From contig OX235263.1 in NCBI GenBank assembly GCA_944472135.2, forward strand, positions 85,220,721-85,284,720: 64,000 nucleotides of DNA, read 5' to 3'. Of the stretch, positions 47,481 through 57,620 are shown in pieces. The first letter of the stretch is position 1. Each line of letters opens with the position of its first letter. The notes under the pieces were generated by a model. That model was not told where the DNA came from and did not search any database. It saw nothing but the letters and a program-made list of their open reading frames with translations. Both the position numbers and the translations under genes were made by a program. The stretch is from Trichobilharzia regenti (lineage: Eukaryota > Platyhelminthes > Trematoda > Strigeidida > Schistosomatidae).

Positions 47481-47682
47481 TGCGTCGTTGGCACAGTGGT
47501 TAGGACTCTTGCCGACCATTCACATGGTCCGAGGTTCGATCCCCTGCCGACGCACACCTGGTATCTATGGTCGGCCTGCAAAATTTGGGCTACCGATATC
47601 ACATGCTGAAAATTCCATACTTGTACCAAAAATACAGTGTGGAATCAAGTTGTAATCAAAAATAAAAATAAAAAAATTATTG
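47481..47682 (+). mobile_element. S2 SINE
   Basis: Complete plus-strand copy. Head (gttggcacagtggttaggac; gaggttcgatcccctgcc), body (tggtcggcctgcaaaatttg; gctaccgatatcac) and tail (gtgtggaatcaagttgtaat) ending in an A-rich (aaaat)n repeat. Confidence 0.9.
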
Positions 47683-47985
47683 ATTTCATGAAATATTATC
47701 GTATAGTCAAATACATCACCTTCCAGTTATTAGTTCAATGTGTCTTCCATTCATTTATTGGGATGAAAATCATTGATTTTTATCGAAATTGAATGTCCAT
47801 CACTTCATGGAGTTTTAGTGAAAATTAGTGACCTATGATTTCCATTAATTTGGATGTGACGACATCAACACTTACTTATGAATAGAGAGAGTTTGTATTG
47901 AGAACTGACGGAAGTCAGAATTCGTCTACGATTCAGTCCTGATTAAATCAGTAATTTAATGATAATATTCCTCATTTTGATTAGG

Positions 47986-48187
47986 TACTAGTAGCTAGTG
48001 TGATGTGTCTAGTACCTTCTTTTTGGTGCAGACTGAATTCCATCAGTTAGGTTTGCAATTTGGCCACCATTCAATGAGCACCGTGATGGCGAGCTATCTA
48101 GAATGGTGGCCAAATTGTAAACCTGACTGATAGAATTCAGTCAGCACCAAAAAGAAAGGACTAGACACGTCGCATTAGCTACTAGTA
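47986..48187. repeat. Long inverted repeat, 87-bp arms
   Basis: Arms 47986-48072 and 48101-48187 are nearly perfect inverted copies around a 28-bp loop. The right arm leads directly into an H3 element, and its outer part matches sequence upstream of the other H3 copy (6300-6370). It may therefore be an inverted duplication of the H3 5' part. Confidence 0.9.
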
Positions 48188-48425
48188 TCCAATCAAAGCA
48201 TCCGCTACAGTCCTACATGGGGTAAATCGCGAGCTCGTATAGCTCAGTGATAACGTCTCTGACTTCACGCGGCACTGGATGACGTTAGTTCGAATCTCAG
48301 AAGCGACATGAGTTCCTCCAAGGCTGCAGATATGCCACCTTGCTGAATGACTGGTGAGTGCCAAATAGCACGAAACATAGGTCGAACAAAGCTTCCTGTG
48401 GACGATTGCTTCCAACCATCCAATA
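48188..48425 (+). mobile_element. H3 tRNA-like SINE with hammerhead
   Basis: tRNA-like head with box A-like tatagctcagtgataacg and box B-like ttagttcgaatctcag, followed by a hammerhead at 48351-48383. Related throughout to 6300-6585. Confidence 0.72.
48351..48383 (+). ncRNA. Hammerhead-like motif of H3
   Basis: Core CTGGTGA (A6 changed to G), perfect stem II GTGC/GCAC with loop CAAATA, GAA, stem III AC/GT, triplet GTC. Stem I pairing is not evident. Probably a decayed ribozyme of a family distinct from H1 and H2. Confidence 0.6.
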
Positions 48426-48761
48426 TCATCAAATATTCCTCATTGTAGGTTCCATCTCTTTTGCAACTTGGGGCGTGTAATACTGGGATCCACAAACTGT
48501 GAGGAAACCGTTACTCAATATTCTCACGTTTCCGGTAGTTTTTCTCATATGGTGTGAGTTAGCAGTGAAATTTACAATTTTAGTTACTGGATCCAGTCGC
48601 TAAAAGCAACGGTCAAAAGAGTTCCGACTGTGTTACGGTTCAGATTTTCATTCCATCATCAGTCATTACCTAAGATGTGAATAGCAGTCTACTAATCGAA
48701 AACCATTCCAGACAGTTTGAATGTTAAATCAGTATCATTCTGCCTAATGGAACTACTTCAC

Positions 48762-48935
48762 TGATATTTTTGATGCATGGTGATTAGCAGTCGAATCCAG
48801 GACTGGCATTTCGTCCTATTTGGGACTTGTCAGTTAGAACACCTGCAGCCACTGGAAATTGCTGGCACATTTAGCTGACGGGTCCCGAGTTGGACGAAAT
48901 GCTCATCTTGGATTCCACACTGGTAGTCACCATCA
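48762..48935. mobile_element. H1 (Smalpha-type) inverted pair
   Basis: A minus-strand hammerhead (48795-48835; core CTGACAA, G8 changed to A) and a plus-strand hammerhead (48869-48913; core CTGACGG, A9 changed to G) face outward about 35 bp apart. Both keep stem II and GAAA; the plus copy also keeps stem III ATG/CAT. Each differs from the consensus core at one position. Confidence 0.8.
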
Positions 48936-49204
48936 ACCAAAATAGCAACATGTAGGTATCTTCGTACACGCCATGCGAAGATGCCGACATGTCGACAGAT
49001 ACCAAACCTTTAGATTCAATATGATTAATTAACAAATAATAAAAATAAACAATAACAAATAATAATAAAAATCTACGATTCTCGAAAAGGTGCTGAAAAA
49101 GAACGGTTATTTTCAAAAATTCATTAACAAATATGGAAGATATGAAGGCTCAGATATTAGTCTTGTGTTCTAATATTATAAATAGGAATATTTAAAGGCT
49201 CAAA

Positions 49205-50165
49205 TACCAAAAAAATCACAGTTCAGAAAAAGCCTGTCTTCATTCAACTAGATTTTAAAGGTGAAAACATTGCAGAAATGGTCAACAGAAGACTAAGAAC
49301 GTCACTAGCCAGAGCCTATCCTGCAGCTAAGTTGGCTCCCGTCCATCGAACAACATGCTCCTTGATGCAGTCAAAAGTCGATACATATCCTTCTCATGTT
49401 AACTCCAACTGTGTATACAAATTTACGTGTATCTGCGGGAGCAGTTACATTGAGAGAACGGAAAGAAAAGCACACCTCCGATTTTTTGAACATGTGCCGA
49501 AAAGCCTACGTCTCAAGGGAACAAACTCTTATAGTACCGCTATTACCAGACATCTCCTCGACACGGGTCATGAGGTGGAAATCGAGAAATCCTATAAAAT
49601 TATCAATAGACAAAGGAGCTCCATTCTCCTCAAGTTTGCCGAAGCAATTTCTATCAAACGCCTGAAACCAGATTTATTTGTTCAGAAAGAAGTAGTTATT
49701 AGTCTTTCCTCGCACTGGTAACCGGATGTCTTTATTCTCTCATCTGATTACGTAATCTTTGTCTTTAACCTCACCCCCTTTTATAATCTGTAATTTTGCT
49801 TGTCTCTTGTTTCTATGATTTGAGTTGAACTCAGTTTCCTAATTTATTAGTCACTCCGCATCTAACGCATACCTCTCCTTTAGCACTGTATGCATACATT
49901 TACTTTGTTTAAACTTGAACTGCCTGTGTAAAAACTATATAAGTCGAATTTTCTGAGCACTGTTCACTAATTGTGGAACTTTCTGTCAACTGACAACATG
50001 TAAAATTTGCAAGTATGTTAAAACGTTTCTGTACTTAAACCTCATAATTTATTTAGGCTGTAAGCGAGCAGCTGATGAGAAGCCAACGAAATAAACAATG
50101 ATGGTACCATCTTGTATTCTGCATAAACCACCACTGTTGTTGTTCTTGCTTTATTAAAATAACAA
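49205..50165 (+). pseudogene. Penelope-like element (PLE-B) endonuclease and 3' end
   Basis: A largely open frame covers the connector (KPVFIQLDFKGENIAEMVNR), the Cys/His-bearing GIY-YIG start (NCVYKFTCICGSSYIERTER) and the C-terminal AITRHLLDTGHEVEIEKSYK and KFAEAISIKRLKPDLF segments, ending near 49719. The YIG triplet is YIE, which should harm the nuclease. The reverse transcriptase is missing. The next 400 bp is probably the 3' untranslated part, with a gctgatgagaagccaacgaa segment at 50060-50079. Confidence 0.85.
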
Positions 50166-50264
50166 ATAATAGCTACATCACGGATAGTGTAATCCATCTG
50201 AAAGTATTAGAATCATTCATCTTTTGTTATTCATATACTGAATTATAAGGTAGTTGATTTTCTT

Positions 50265-50490
50265 TCATTCCTTGAGTTCCTAGTGGAAGGCAGGGCTTCA
50301 AGATTTGAAATTTCAGTAGCGATGGAGCTGTGTTTTACTAGACGACGTTGCTAATCTCAAGTCGCTCAAATCTCCCTGTTTCCTGGACTTAATATTGGCT
50401 AGGTAAGGCTTAGAAGTGGCTAGGTCAGGAATCCGACTTCAACCATGTGCGTGTCTCGCCAGCTTTGCACTGTTAAGCCACCGTTTAGTT
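50265..50490 (-). mobile_element. S1 SINE, divergent
   Basis: Tail (ggaaggcagggcttcaag), body (gttgctaatctcaagtcg) and head (gcactgttaagccacc). Closest to the 3267 and 32095 subfamily (ggcttagaagtg). Confidence 0.65.
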
Positions 50491-50689
50491 CAACTTCTCA
50501 TCTAAGAAGATAAACACACTGTCGACAGGCATGACACTCATTTCTCCATATCTATTTACGTAGACAACTACGGATACCCATTTGACTAGAAGCGAGTGAA
50601 AATACTAAATAGTCTATAGAATTCTTACAAGCTGGACAGTCGGATCAGTCATCCCTCAACAAACATACTAACATAGATCGAATTTTGAA

Positions 50690-51035
50690 GTGTTGTTTTT
50701 CAGGGATCTGATTGGTTACAGGTTTGATCACGAGTTGATATCATTAAGAGAGCGTTTGGAAAACTACAGAATATTGGGGAGGTGTTTCGTCCTAGTCTAG
50801 GACTCCTCATCAGTATGTACTTATGACCACGCCGGGACTCGAGCTAGGGATCTTCCGCTTATAGTAGGATCTTGTAAGCCATTCTGCAAGTCAGTATCAT
50901 AAGCGAGTAACTGATCTTTTACCTGACTTAGTGGATCCCACTGTTTGTCACGTCTCAACAGATCCCCAAGTACCTTCCTATATAGAGCCAGTTATTAGTA
51001 AGTATCAGGCTAATTATCGACTGCTGGTTTGCAGC
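50690..51035 (-). mobile_element. H2 arm and spacer
   Basis: Minus-strand arm with a hammerhead (stem II GTCC/GGAC perfect, GAAA intact, core ATGAGGA with C3 changed) and head (gggactcgagctagggatct). The following 130 bp, including gccagttattagtaagtatc, corresponds to the H2 central spacer. Confidence 0.72.
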
Positions 51036-52179
51036 TAAATGATTGGTTAGAGGTTTTTATCAAATCAATACTTGATAATTAAAATCTGATGTTCGCTTAC
51101 TAGTAACTATGGCAACTCTGTATAGGAAGTTACCTTGATCATATTGATGAACTAATGAAGAACAAGTCACGTGACAGGATAAAGTGGAACTCTAGGTTAG
51201 TGAAACGATCGATACCAAGATGAATTAACAACCAATCACTGTTAAGCTTATCATCCACAGAGAAATTAAAAGGGAGTCATTTCATACTGAAGTAAGAGCT
51301 GAAAACGTTGTTTAGGAAGATAAACAACTTGCTACTCACAGAACAATAATCACATCAGAAAATATTCAAGGATTAGTGTTAAGTCATTATTAGCGTAAAA
51401 ACATAAAGATACCAGTAGCATTATTAGTACCAGAGTTATGCTGGTTATAGTTATTAGTCTTTGCAGTATTGTTTTCGAAATGAGCAGTGGTGATGTAATC
51501 AGTGTAATAAAGGAATAGAAATAATCATTACATGTGCCCCTCCTATTGACTTAATCCGATTATAGTTTATAGCTATACATTGTATACATTGTAGCCCAGA
51601 GAATGTTTAAGTGTGCATGTATATATTTATGTTAAAGTTAGTCGGAAGTCGTTTACCTGGTGGCAGGTTATGAGCTTCACTCATCATTGTATGAAAGATA
51701 TTGATACTACTTAGTTGCTGAAGCTCATCTAGGTGGAGCGATATCTAAACCCGGGCCCCAGTGACTGAAAGTCGAGTGATTTAGCCAATGGTTTAGCCAT
51801 ATTTCCTATATACGTATGTTTGTAAAAACTATATACTACTGATTAACTGACATGACTAGTTGTACATTACTCAAATCAACCAGTAGTGCTTGCTAACTGG
51901 CTAGATTTCTCACGTCTGAGGCTGAGCTTATCAGAGCCAGCCAGTAGGACTCAACTGAGAGAGTCGAATCATTGCTCAAACCATCCGAATTTCGGATACT
52001 TACTTGGTCTAACTGGTAGTGACTTAGGTCCAATTCTCAATTCACACAACACTACTGATCAGTGCAAGTAGGATCCAACTGCTCAAGCCGACCATTCAGT
52101 AGTATGTAAAATCATACAGTTATTCCCGCCATCTTGATTGCCGTTTGTAATATCAAATTATTTATTCTTTATCTATTTT
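51036..52179. other. No recognisable gene
   Basis: No domain or recognised repeat. The 61-residue open frame at 51886-52071 is not supported. Confidence 0.5.
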
Positions 52180-52400
52180 ATTCCTTAACGTCCAGAGTGG
52201 AGCATAGGGGGCTTCAAGTTAGAAGTTTCGGTAGCAATGGTTTGATTTTCATACGGTGGGGTTACTAGCCTCACGCCCAACCTTCTCTCTCTACCAGTTT
52301 TGCTACCGGTTTATTGAAGTTTAGGAGTTCCTCGGCTAGGAATCAAAGCCCGGAACACATGCGTGTTTGGCGAAGCGTTCTAACGCTGAACTACCGATGT
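52180..52400 (-). mobile_element. S1 SINE
   Basis: Tail (gtggagcatagggggcttca), body (gttactagcctcacgcccaa) and head (ggaatcaaagcccggaac; acgctgaactaccgatg). Confidence 0.8.
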
Positions 52401-52489
52401 CGAATACATCACATTACTACGCCGATCTCAGTATTTTCGTCTTCTAAAGGATAATCTCGTGAAATTTCACCTGCTTGAACTGTGTAAAT

Positions 52490-52715
52490 AGCGTCGGTGG
52501 TACAGCGGTTAAGACGCTCGCCGACCATGCACATGGTCCGGGGTTCGAGCCCCGACCGGCGCACACCTTTACCTCGCTAAGCCAGTAGTGAGACTGGTAG
52601 GGAGGAAAGGTTGGGCACGAGGCTAGCAACCCCATCCTGTAAAAAAAATCAACACTGCTACGGAATCTTCAAGCCTATAGCTTGGAGCCCTATGTTCCAC
52701 TTGGAACGTGAAAGA
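52490..52715 (+). mobile_element. S1 SINE, best-preserved copy
   Basis: Head with box A-like tggtacagcggttaagac and box B-like ggggttcgagccccgac, then acctttacctcgctaagcca, tgggcacgaggctagcaacc and tail agccctatgttccacttgga. A useful reference copy for the family. Confidence 0.92.
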
Positions 52716-52904
52716 AAAGGACTGTGTAAACTGAGAATTGAAATTGAGGTGAATAGCGTTCCTTCTGAGTAAAATCGCCAATATTATTGGGAATGGAAAT
52801 TTGAAATCATGCAAGAAATGGGGATATCGACGATATCTATGAAGCAAATTTTTCGAATTCTGAAGTATAAAGAAAGAAGAAGATTTCTCTTCCTACTTAG
52901 AGGT

Positions 52905-53560
52905 AATCAACTGTTGAAATTAGTGTGCTGCCTTGTAAATGTTGGCGTCCGATAATCTAACCTGCCACCCTCTCTTCTATCTAACATAACATTTGAGAAG
53001 TGAAATGCGGAATTCTATTCTTCCTCGATAGTGAGAAGCATCGACGGGGGAGAACAATGGATTTTTCAAGAAGCTTGGCAGCTGAACAGTTGTCGTTACA
53101 AATAATGAAGGTGCCCTCAAAATGTCGCTTACACATAGGCAAACTCGAGATTGTATCTTTCAGTGGGACACATTAAGCATATTAAGTGCGCATCTCAGTA
53201 ACAGCGGCTTCAGACAGTTAGTTGGTACTCCAATGTTTATACATTTTAGGTCGATGTAACTACACAGATTATAAACAGTTTCTACTAACGGCACATTTGT
53301 AAATAAAGAGCAAACATCTAATGAGATCATATACTTACCGGTCACATTAATTCCATCGATGCAGCTAACGAAGTCAAAAGTGTCAGACAGATTATGTTTA
53401 CATAGATTTGATCTTACTGATACAAGGACTTCAGCGAGCTATTTTACTGTAGAATGATAAGGAGATTTCATCTTATTGAATATATCTTTATGCACCTTAG
53501 GAGGACCACATAAATGACGGATATTTAGACGAGACGGCCTGAGATGTTCATATATATACG
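52905..53560 (-). pseudogene. Penelope-like element (PLE-C) reverse transcriptase
   Basis: The minus strand gives, in order: RHLCGPPKVHKDIFNK (PLE GPPKVHK motif), DTFDFVSCIDGI, MISLDVCSLFTNVPLVETVY (first catalytic aspartate region), KRHFEGTFIICND and TIEEE, then FHFSNVMLDRREGG and YRTPTFTRQHTNFNS. The catalytic block, normally containing YxDD-type DD, reads FEG, so the enzyme is dead even apart from the stops. Confidence 0.85.
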
Positions 53561-53645
53561 TAGTCCAAAATTATGAAAATACATCCCCATTATTTGTAAC
53601 GACAATTTTCTATAGTTTGGTTTATAAGGGTTAGTTATGATTTTA

Positions 53646-54005
53646 CGAGTTGATCACAGATTGATATCAGTTAGAGAACCATTGAAAACAAGCCAAGGAG
53701 TACTGGACAGCTGTTTAATCCCAATTTGGGGATCATCAGTAGTACGCACCCACCGCCAGGAGTAGAATTCAGGACATTCCGGGTAAAAGGCGAGCTCGTA
53801 TACCGTCCAGCCACTGGGACAAAATTCAATGGCTCGTGAATTCTAACTTCTACCAATTCGTGATTTAGCGCGACTTCAACCATTGTTGTTGATGGGACAT
53901 CCATCCACACACATGACATCAAATTGAACCTCACTGGTCACGACTTTTCACTAGAACTTCAGGAAACTCCATCCTGTAGCAAGTCACTAACGAGCATCAG
54001 ATTAG
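53646..54005 (-). mobile_element. H2 arm and central spacer
   Basis: The minus-strand arm is well conserved outside the hammerhead (head aggcgagctcgtataccgtc). The hammerhead itself is damaged, with the first stem II base changed and the GAAA replaced. Bases from about 53870 to 54000 match the spacer of the intact element at 28891-29050 (tggtcacgacttttcactag; gtcactaacgagcatcagat). Confidence 0.78.
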
Positions 54006-54604
54006 TGTTTCCTGGATCATGTGCCTTAAGACCAAAGCTTGGGGTGGATGGGAACATGATTACGTGAAGGTTGATACATTCGCCTAAGTCTCCCTTCTTC
54101 GATAATCTGATAATTTAGGCTCTATTGTGAGTGGAATTCCCCTTACCTCAACAACTCTATTACCACTGTAACTTTAGAAGACAACAGACTTGGTAACGGA
54201 ATGCCAACTTGTAGTTTGATATACACATATAAAAAAATTATGTATACCACCCATATATATTGAAGTCGTCATTTGCACAGATCTTCCATGTTGTTCTACT
54301 ACTGCCCTTAGTCTTCTTTTCGTGTCCTCCATGTTTTGCCACAATACATTAGTTCATTTCCTCCCATTGATAACAAATCTATTTCTCTACCATTTGACAT
54401 GAACGTCTCTTTATATACTACTAATAAATTTTATCATTAACATCAGTCATCGTTCCATGCTAAACAAAGTACTGTGGACCTTTTATATTAAGTCGTCCTA
54501 GAATAAAATCTGCTATTGACTTCAGTTCTTCTTGATAAGATAGATACTAAGAGAGATAGAGATGTGAATAGCAAACAAGGTGAACTGAGAACCCGATAAA
54601 ATGG
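54006..54604. other. No recognisable gene
   Basis: Sequence between two H2 arms. No coding region or repeat recognised. Confidence 0.45.
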
Positions 54605-54915
54605 TACAAGGTGCAGCAGTTCGGGTGTGAGGACAAATACTCGGCGAAGACATTGGCTAGTGGTCGGGCTATGTCATGAATAGCCAGAAGTTAGAATTCA
54701 TGGGCCATTGGATGGGGTCCCAGTGGCGCAATGGTATACTAGCTCGCCTTGTAACCAGAACGTCCTGGGTTCGAATCCCGGTGGGTGCGTAGTGATGAAG
54801 AGTCCCAGACTAAGCGGATGAAACGGCTGTCCAATACTCCCAGGTTTCCCAATGGTTCTTTAACTAACTTCAGCTCATGATGAAATCCTGTAACCAATCA
54901 AATCCCTACAAACCA
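54605..54915 (+). mobile_element. H2 hammerhead SINE
   Basis: Excellent head (cctgggttcgaatcccggtg) and tail (ctcatgatgaaatcctgtaa, then accaacacttg). The hammerhead has C3 changed to A and extra bases in stem II. The upstream part matches that of the copy at 1200. Confidence 0.85.
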
Positions 54916-54984
54916 ACACTTGAAAATCTGAAAACTACTTCGACACTTCATCGTGCAGTGCCTAAGTCTTTATCAAACTCATTC

Positions 54985-55125
54985 TGTGCGTCGGTAGCAC
55001 AGTGGTTAAGACTCTTGCCTATTATGCACTTGGTCCGGGGTTCGATCCCCTGCAAACGCACACGTGATATCTATGGTCGGCCTGCTAAATTTGTGCTACC
55101 GATATCACATGCTGAAAGTGCCATT
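54985..55125 (+). mobile_element. S2 SINE, left half of inverted pair
   Basis: Head (gtagcacagtggttaagact; ggggttcgatcccctgc) and body up to ctaccgatatcacatgctga, then cut by a T-rich tract. Confidence 0.85.
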
Positions 55126-55129
55126 TATT

Positions 55130-55320
55130 TTTTTATTTTTTTTATTTTTTTTTATTACAGCTTGATTCCACACCGTATTTTTGGTACAAGTGTGGAATTT
55201 TCAGCGTGGATATCGGTAGCCCAAAATTCGCAGGCCGACCATAGATATCAGGTGTGCGTCGGCGTGGGCTCGAACCCCGGACCATGTGCATGGTCGGCGA
55301 GAGTCCTAACCACTGTGCCA
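55130..55320 (-). mobile_element. S2 SINE, inserted in another S2
   Basis: A complete minus-strand copy whose poly-A-like end (T-rich at 55130-55155) joins the left S2. The tail of a plus-strand S2 resumes at about 55322 (atggtgtggaattaggctgt). The younger S2 therefore appears to have inserted into an older one. Confidence 0.85.
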
Positions 55321-55321
55321 T

Positions 55322-55380
55322 ACCTATAACAAAAAATATGGTGTGGAATTAGGCTGTAATCAATATATATATATATATAT
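55322..55380 (+). mobile_element. S2 SINE tail remnant and (AT)n
   Basis: Remainder of the interrupted S2 ending in TA dinucleotides. Confidence 0.7.
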
Positions 55381-55384
55381 AAGC

Positions 55385-56455
55385 TCACTATATGACAAGG
55401 CCTGCCACGTGCCAGGTGATGCACAAAGGAAAACTCGGTGAGGCGTTCGAAGTGAATATATGAGTAAGACAAGACTGACTGGCTGCCTATCATGACCGAT
55501 AATATTCCTAATTGTCGTGAGCTGGACCAGACTGTGGGGAGTTAGGAGATAAGAATAGGTTGGACCACAGATAATAGCAATCTGGAAGATCTGCATTTCG
55601 CGCGTGGATGATATATGTCTAATGTCACACAAACTCGAAGGCTTACAGGCTGGTGAAAACCAACAAACCGGCAAAAGAAGTTGGCAGGCAGAGAAGAGAG
55701 GACTCTAAGTGAACACAGAGAAGACAGAGGTGACGAAGATAACCAACCGACCAACAGACCAACAACAACAACCAGCAGCAACCACCATCAACGAAGAGAT
55801 TTAACAGAGGTTACTTCACTTACTTATCCAGTCAGGAAGCATGGTTTAAACCTCAGCCAGTGGGAACGGATGAAGATGCCAAAGCCAGTCAGAATCGGAA
55901 AGGCATGATTTAACTTCATCAACGTGAAATCAGTTGGGAAATCTTCTGTTCTCATCAGTCAGCATCAAGAACAAGACTCAGTCAATTTTTCTAAATGGGT
56001 CGGAAACTTGCTATCCCCATGAATCACGAAAATAATTTCCAACAACCACTGCAAACTTTCATCAACAGCGCCCACTTTTCTGGCTGCCTACATATTGAAG
56101 ATCAGATGGCTGGCCATAAAGAATTAGCAAAAAGAAACTCTGGCTGGAAACAAACCAACAGGCGAGAGCCGATCGCTCAACAAATATGTAGGAGAAAATG
56201 AAGATGGATTGAGCATACACCAGTGAGGAGGCTTTCGAATGACATCGAGTTCAAACCAGGCCATTGCTCCAGTAGAATCTGAATGGGGGCGCGACGAGAG
56301 AGTCGTCAGTGCGAGGGGGACACAGAGGGGATCGTGTGCTGGGTAGGAGGAGATGAAATATTATGGGCAGTCGTGGACCCGGCTGAAGAGGATAAAGGAA
56401 AATAGAATAAAATGAAGCCCTATGTACCATCCACTCGGTACCCAAAGGAATAATA
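55385..56455 (+). pseudogene. RTE-2 LINE reverse transcriptase, 5'-truncated
   Basis: Same layout as 45640-46770 and similar in length. It starts near KLGEAFEVN, with degenerate palm remnants, ERMKMPKPVR (equivalent of the DEDVKA block) and a C-terminal EPIAQQICRRK segment. The 3' end is gaagccctatgtaccatcca followed by AATAATAAT. Frameshifted throughout. Confidence 0.8.
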
Positions 56456-56469
56456 ATAATATAATACAC

Positions 56470-56600
56470 AAAAGATTCTAGGATTCGCCTTTCGATCCTT
56501 TTTGGGACTCCTCGGCTGAATTTACCTGCTTCTCAGTGAGTGAGCGAGTGGTGGTGTTCTCCACAGAAATTCGAGTCGCATTCGAAGCGATGTTTATTGG
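56470..56600 (-). mobile_element. H1-like hammerhead element
   Basis: The minus-strand hammerhead has loop CAAAAA, GAAA and core CCGAGGA (U4 changed to C). The flanking actcactcactgagaagcag matches the 24840 copy, so these two form a subfamily. Confidence 0.6.
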
Positions 56601-56799
56601 ATTTGTGAATCTCAAAGTGAATGAAATACGCCTCTTGGTTCCTACGACTAACTCCAAGTGCCAAATATTTAACTCCAAGTTATTTAACCTGATAATATCG
56701 AGATATCCATCTAAGGAGACCAATTTACAGTTAGGTTCAGATACACCTGCAGGGAAATCAGAAATGTGAATCAATAGTTTTTGACGTACCCACTTTTCT

Positions 56800-56960
56800 A
56801 TCCTAATGATTGATTGACCAATAAGCTCGTCTTGTAGCCTGGAGGTCATCGATTCAACCCCTGATTTGGTTATGGGATCATGCTTCTAAAAAGATGAAAA
56901 ATTTGTTAGGTATACCTTGGATTTCAGGGATTCTCTCACTGAAGTCATTTAGTAATGAAA
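56800..56960 (+). mobile_element. H2 fragment, degenerate
   Basis: Head phrase (ctcgtcttgtagcctggagg; gattcaacccctgatttgg) and tail (ttctctcactgaagtc). The hammerhead is lost. Confidence 0.45.
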
Positions 56961-57069
56961 TTTGAAATAATTTCTATCTCTACTGAGTTCATTTCAGCTT
57001 AAAAAAGTCCAAACCGATCGATCGATAAGTGCTTAGTATTTCAGCACAGTTTAGCTTAAAGCGACTTGA

Positions 57070-57620
57070 CTCAGCTTATTATTATTTCCTTTAATTCCTA
57101 GAGGAACATAGGGCTTCAGATGCGCGTCTCCACTGCCTTCTGTTTCCTGCCAACTTTTTCACCCCGCTCCAAGTCTGTCCACATGCTTTCATCTCCTCTT
57201 CACATGAACTCCTCCAAGTCACCCTTGCATTGACGACCAACTCGCCGCTTCCCTTTCGGGTTCCACTCGAGGGCTTGTCTAGTGATGTCATTTGATGGTT
57301 TCCTCAGAGTATGACCAGCAAATCCATCTCCATTTCTTCCCGCATATTTCTTGCACAATGGGTTCTTGCTGATTCGGTTCGCTCCCAGAGATCCCTGTTG
57401 CTGATCTTTTCTGGCTGGCCATCTGATCTTGAGTACTGAGCGAAGGCAGCTGTTGATGAAGGTCTGTATTTTGTTTGAAGTGCTCATTATGACGCGTCAA
57501 GTTTCTGATCCTAGTGCCAACTAGCACTGACTTCACATTGGATTTGAAAATCCGGACCTTATTTTCATCTTCATGCCGAGTGCTGTTGACCTCCACACAG
57601 ACTCTGCTTATTACCCAGAA
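57070..57620 (-). pseudogene. RTE-2 LINE C-terminal fragment
   Basis: Minus-strand frames give [52 protein letters not shown] and KLAGNRRQWRRASEALCSSR, ending in the LINE tail (ctgaagccctatgttcctct). The best-preserved RTE-2 C terminus here, spread over two or three frames. Confidence 0.85.

Noticed and set aside
52490..52565. Possible true tRNA gene
   Set aside because: Boxes A and B are good, but the anticodon arm and acceptor stem do not fold as a tRNA by eye. The same sequence recurs as the head of many SINEs.
54877..55329. 150-residue open frame
   Set aside because: Formed by the H2 tail and two S2 SINEs.
56478..56849. 123-residue open frame on the minus strand
   Set aside because: Overlaps an H1-like hammerhead and an H2 head; no domain.
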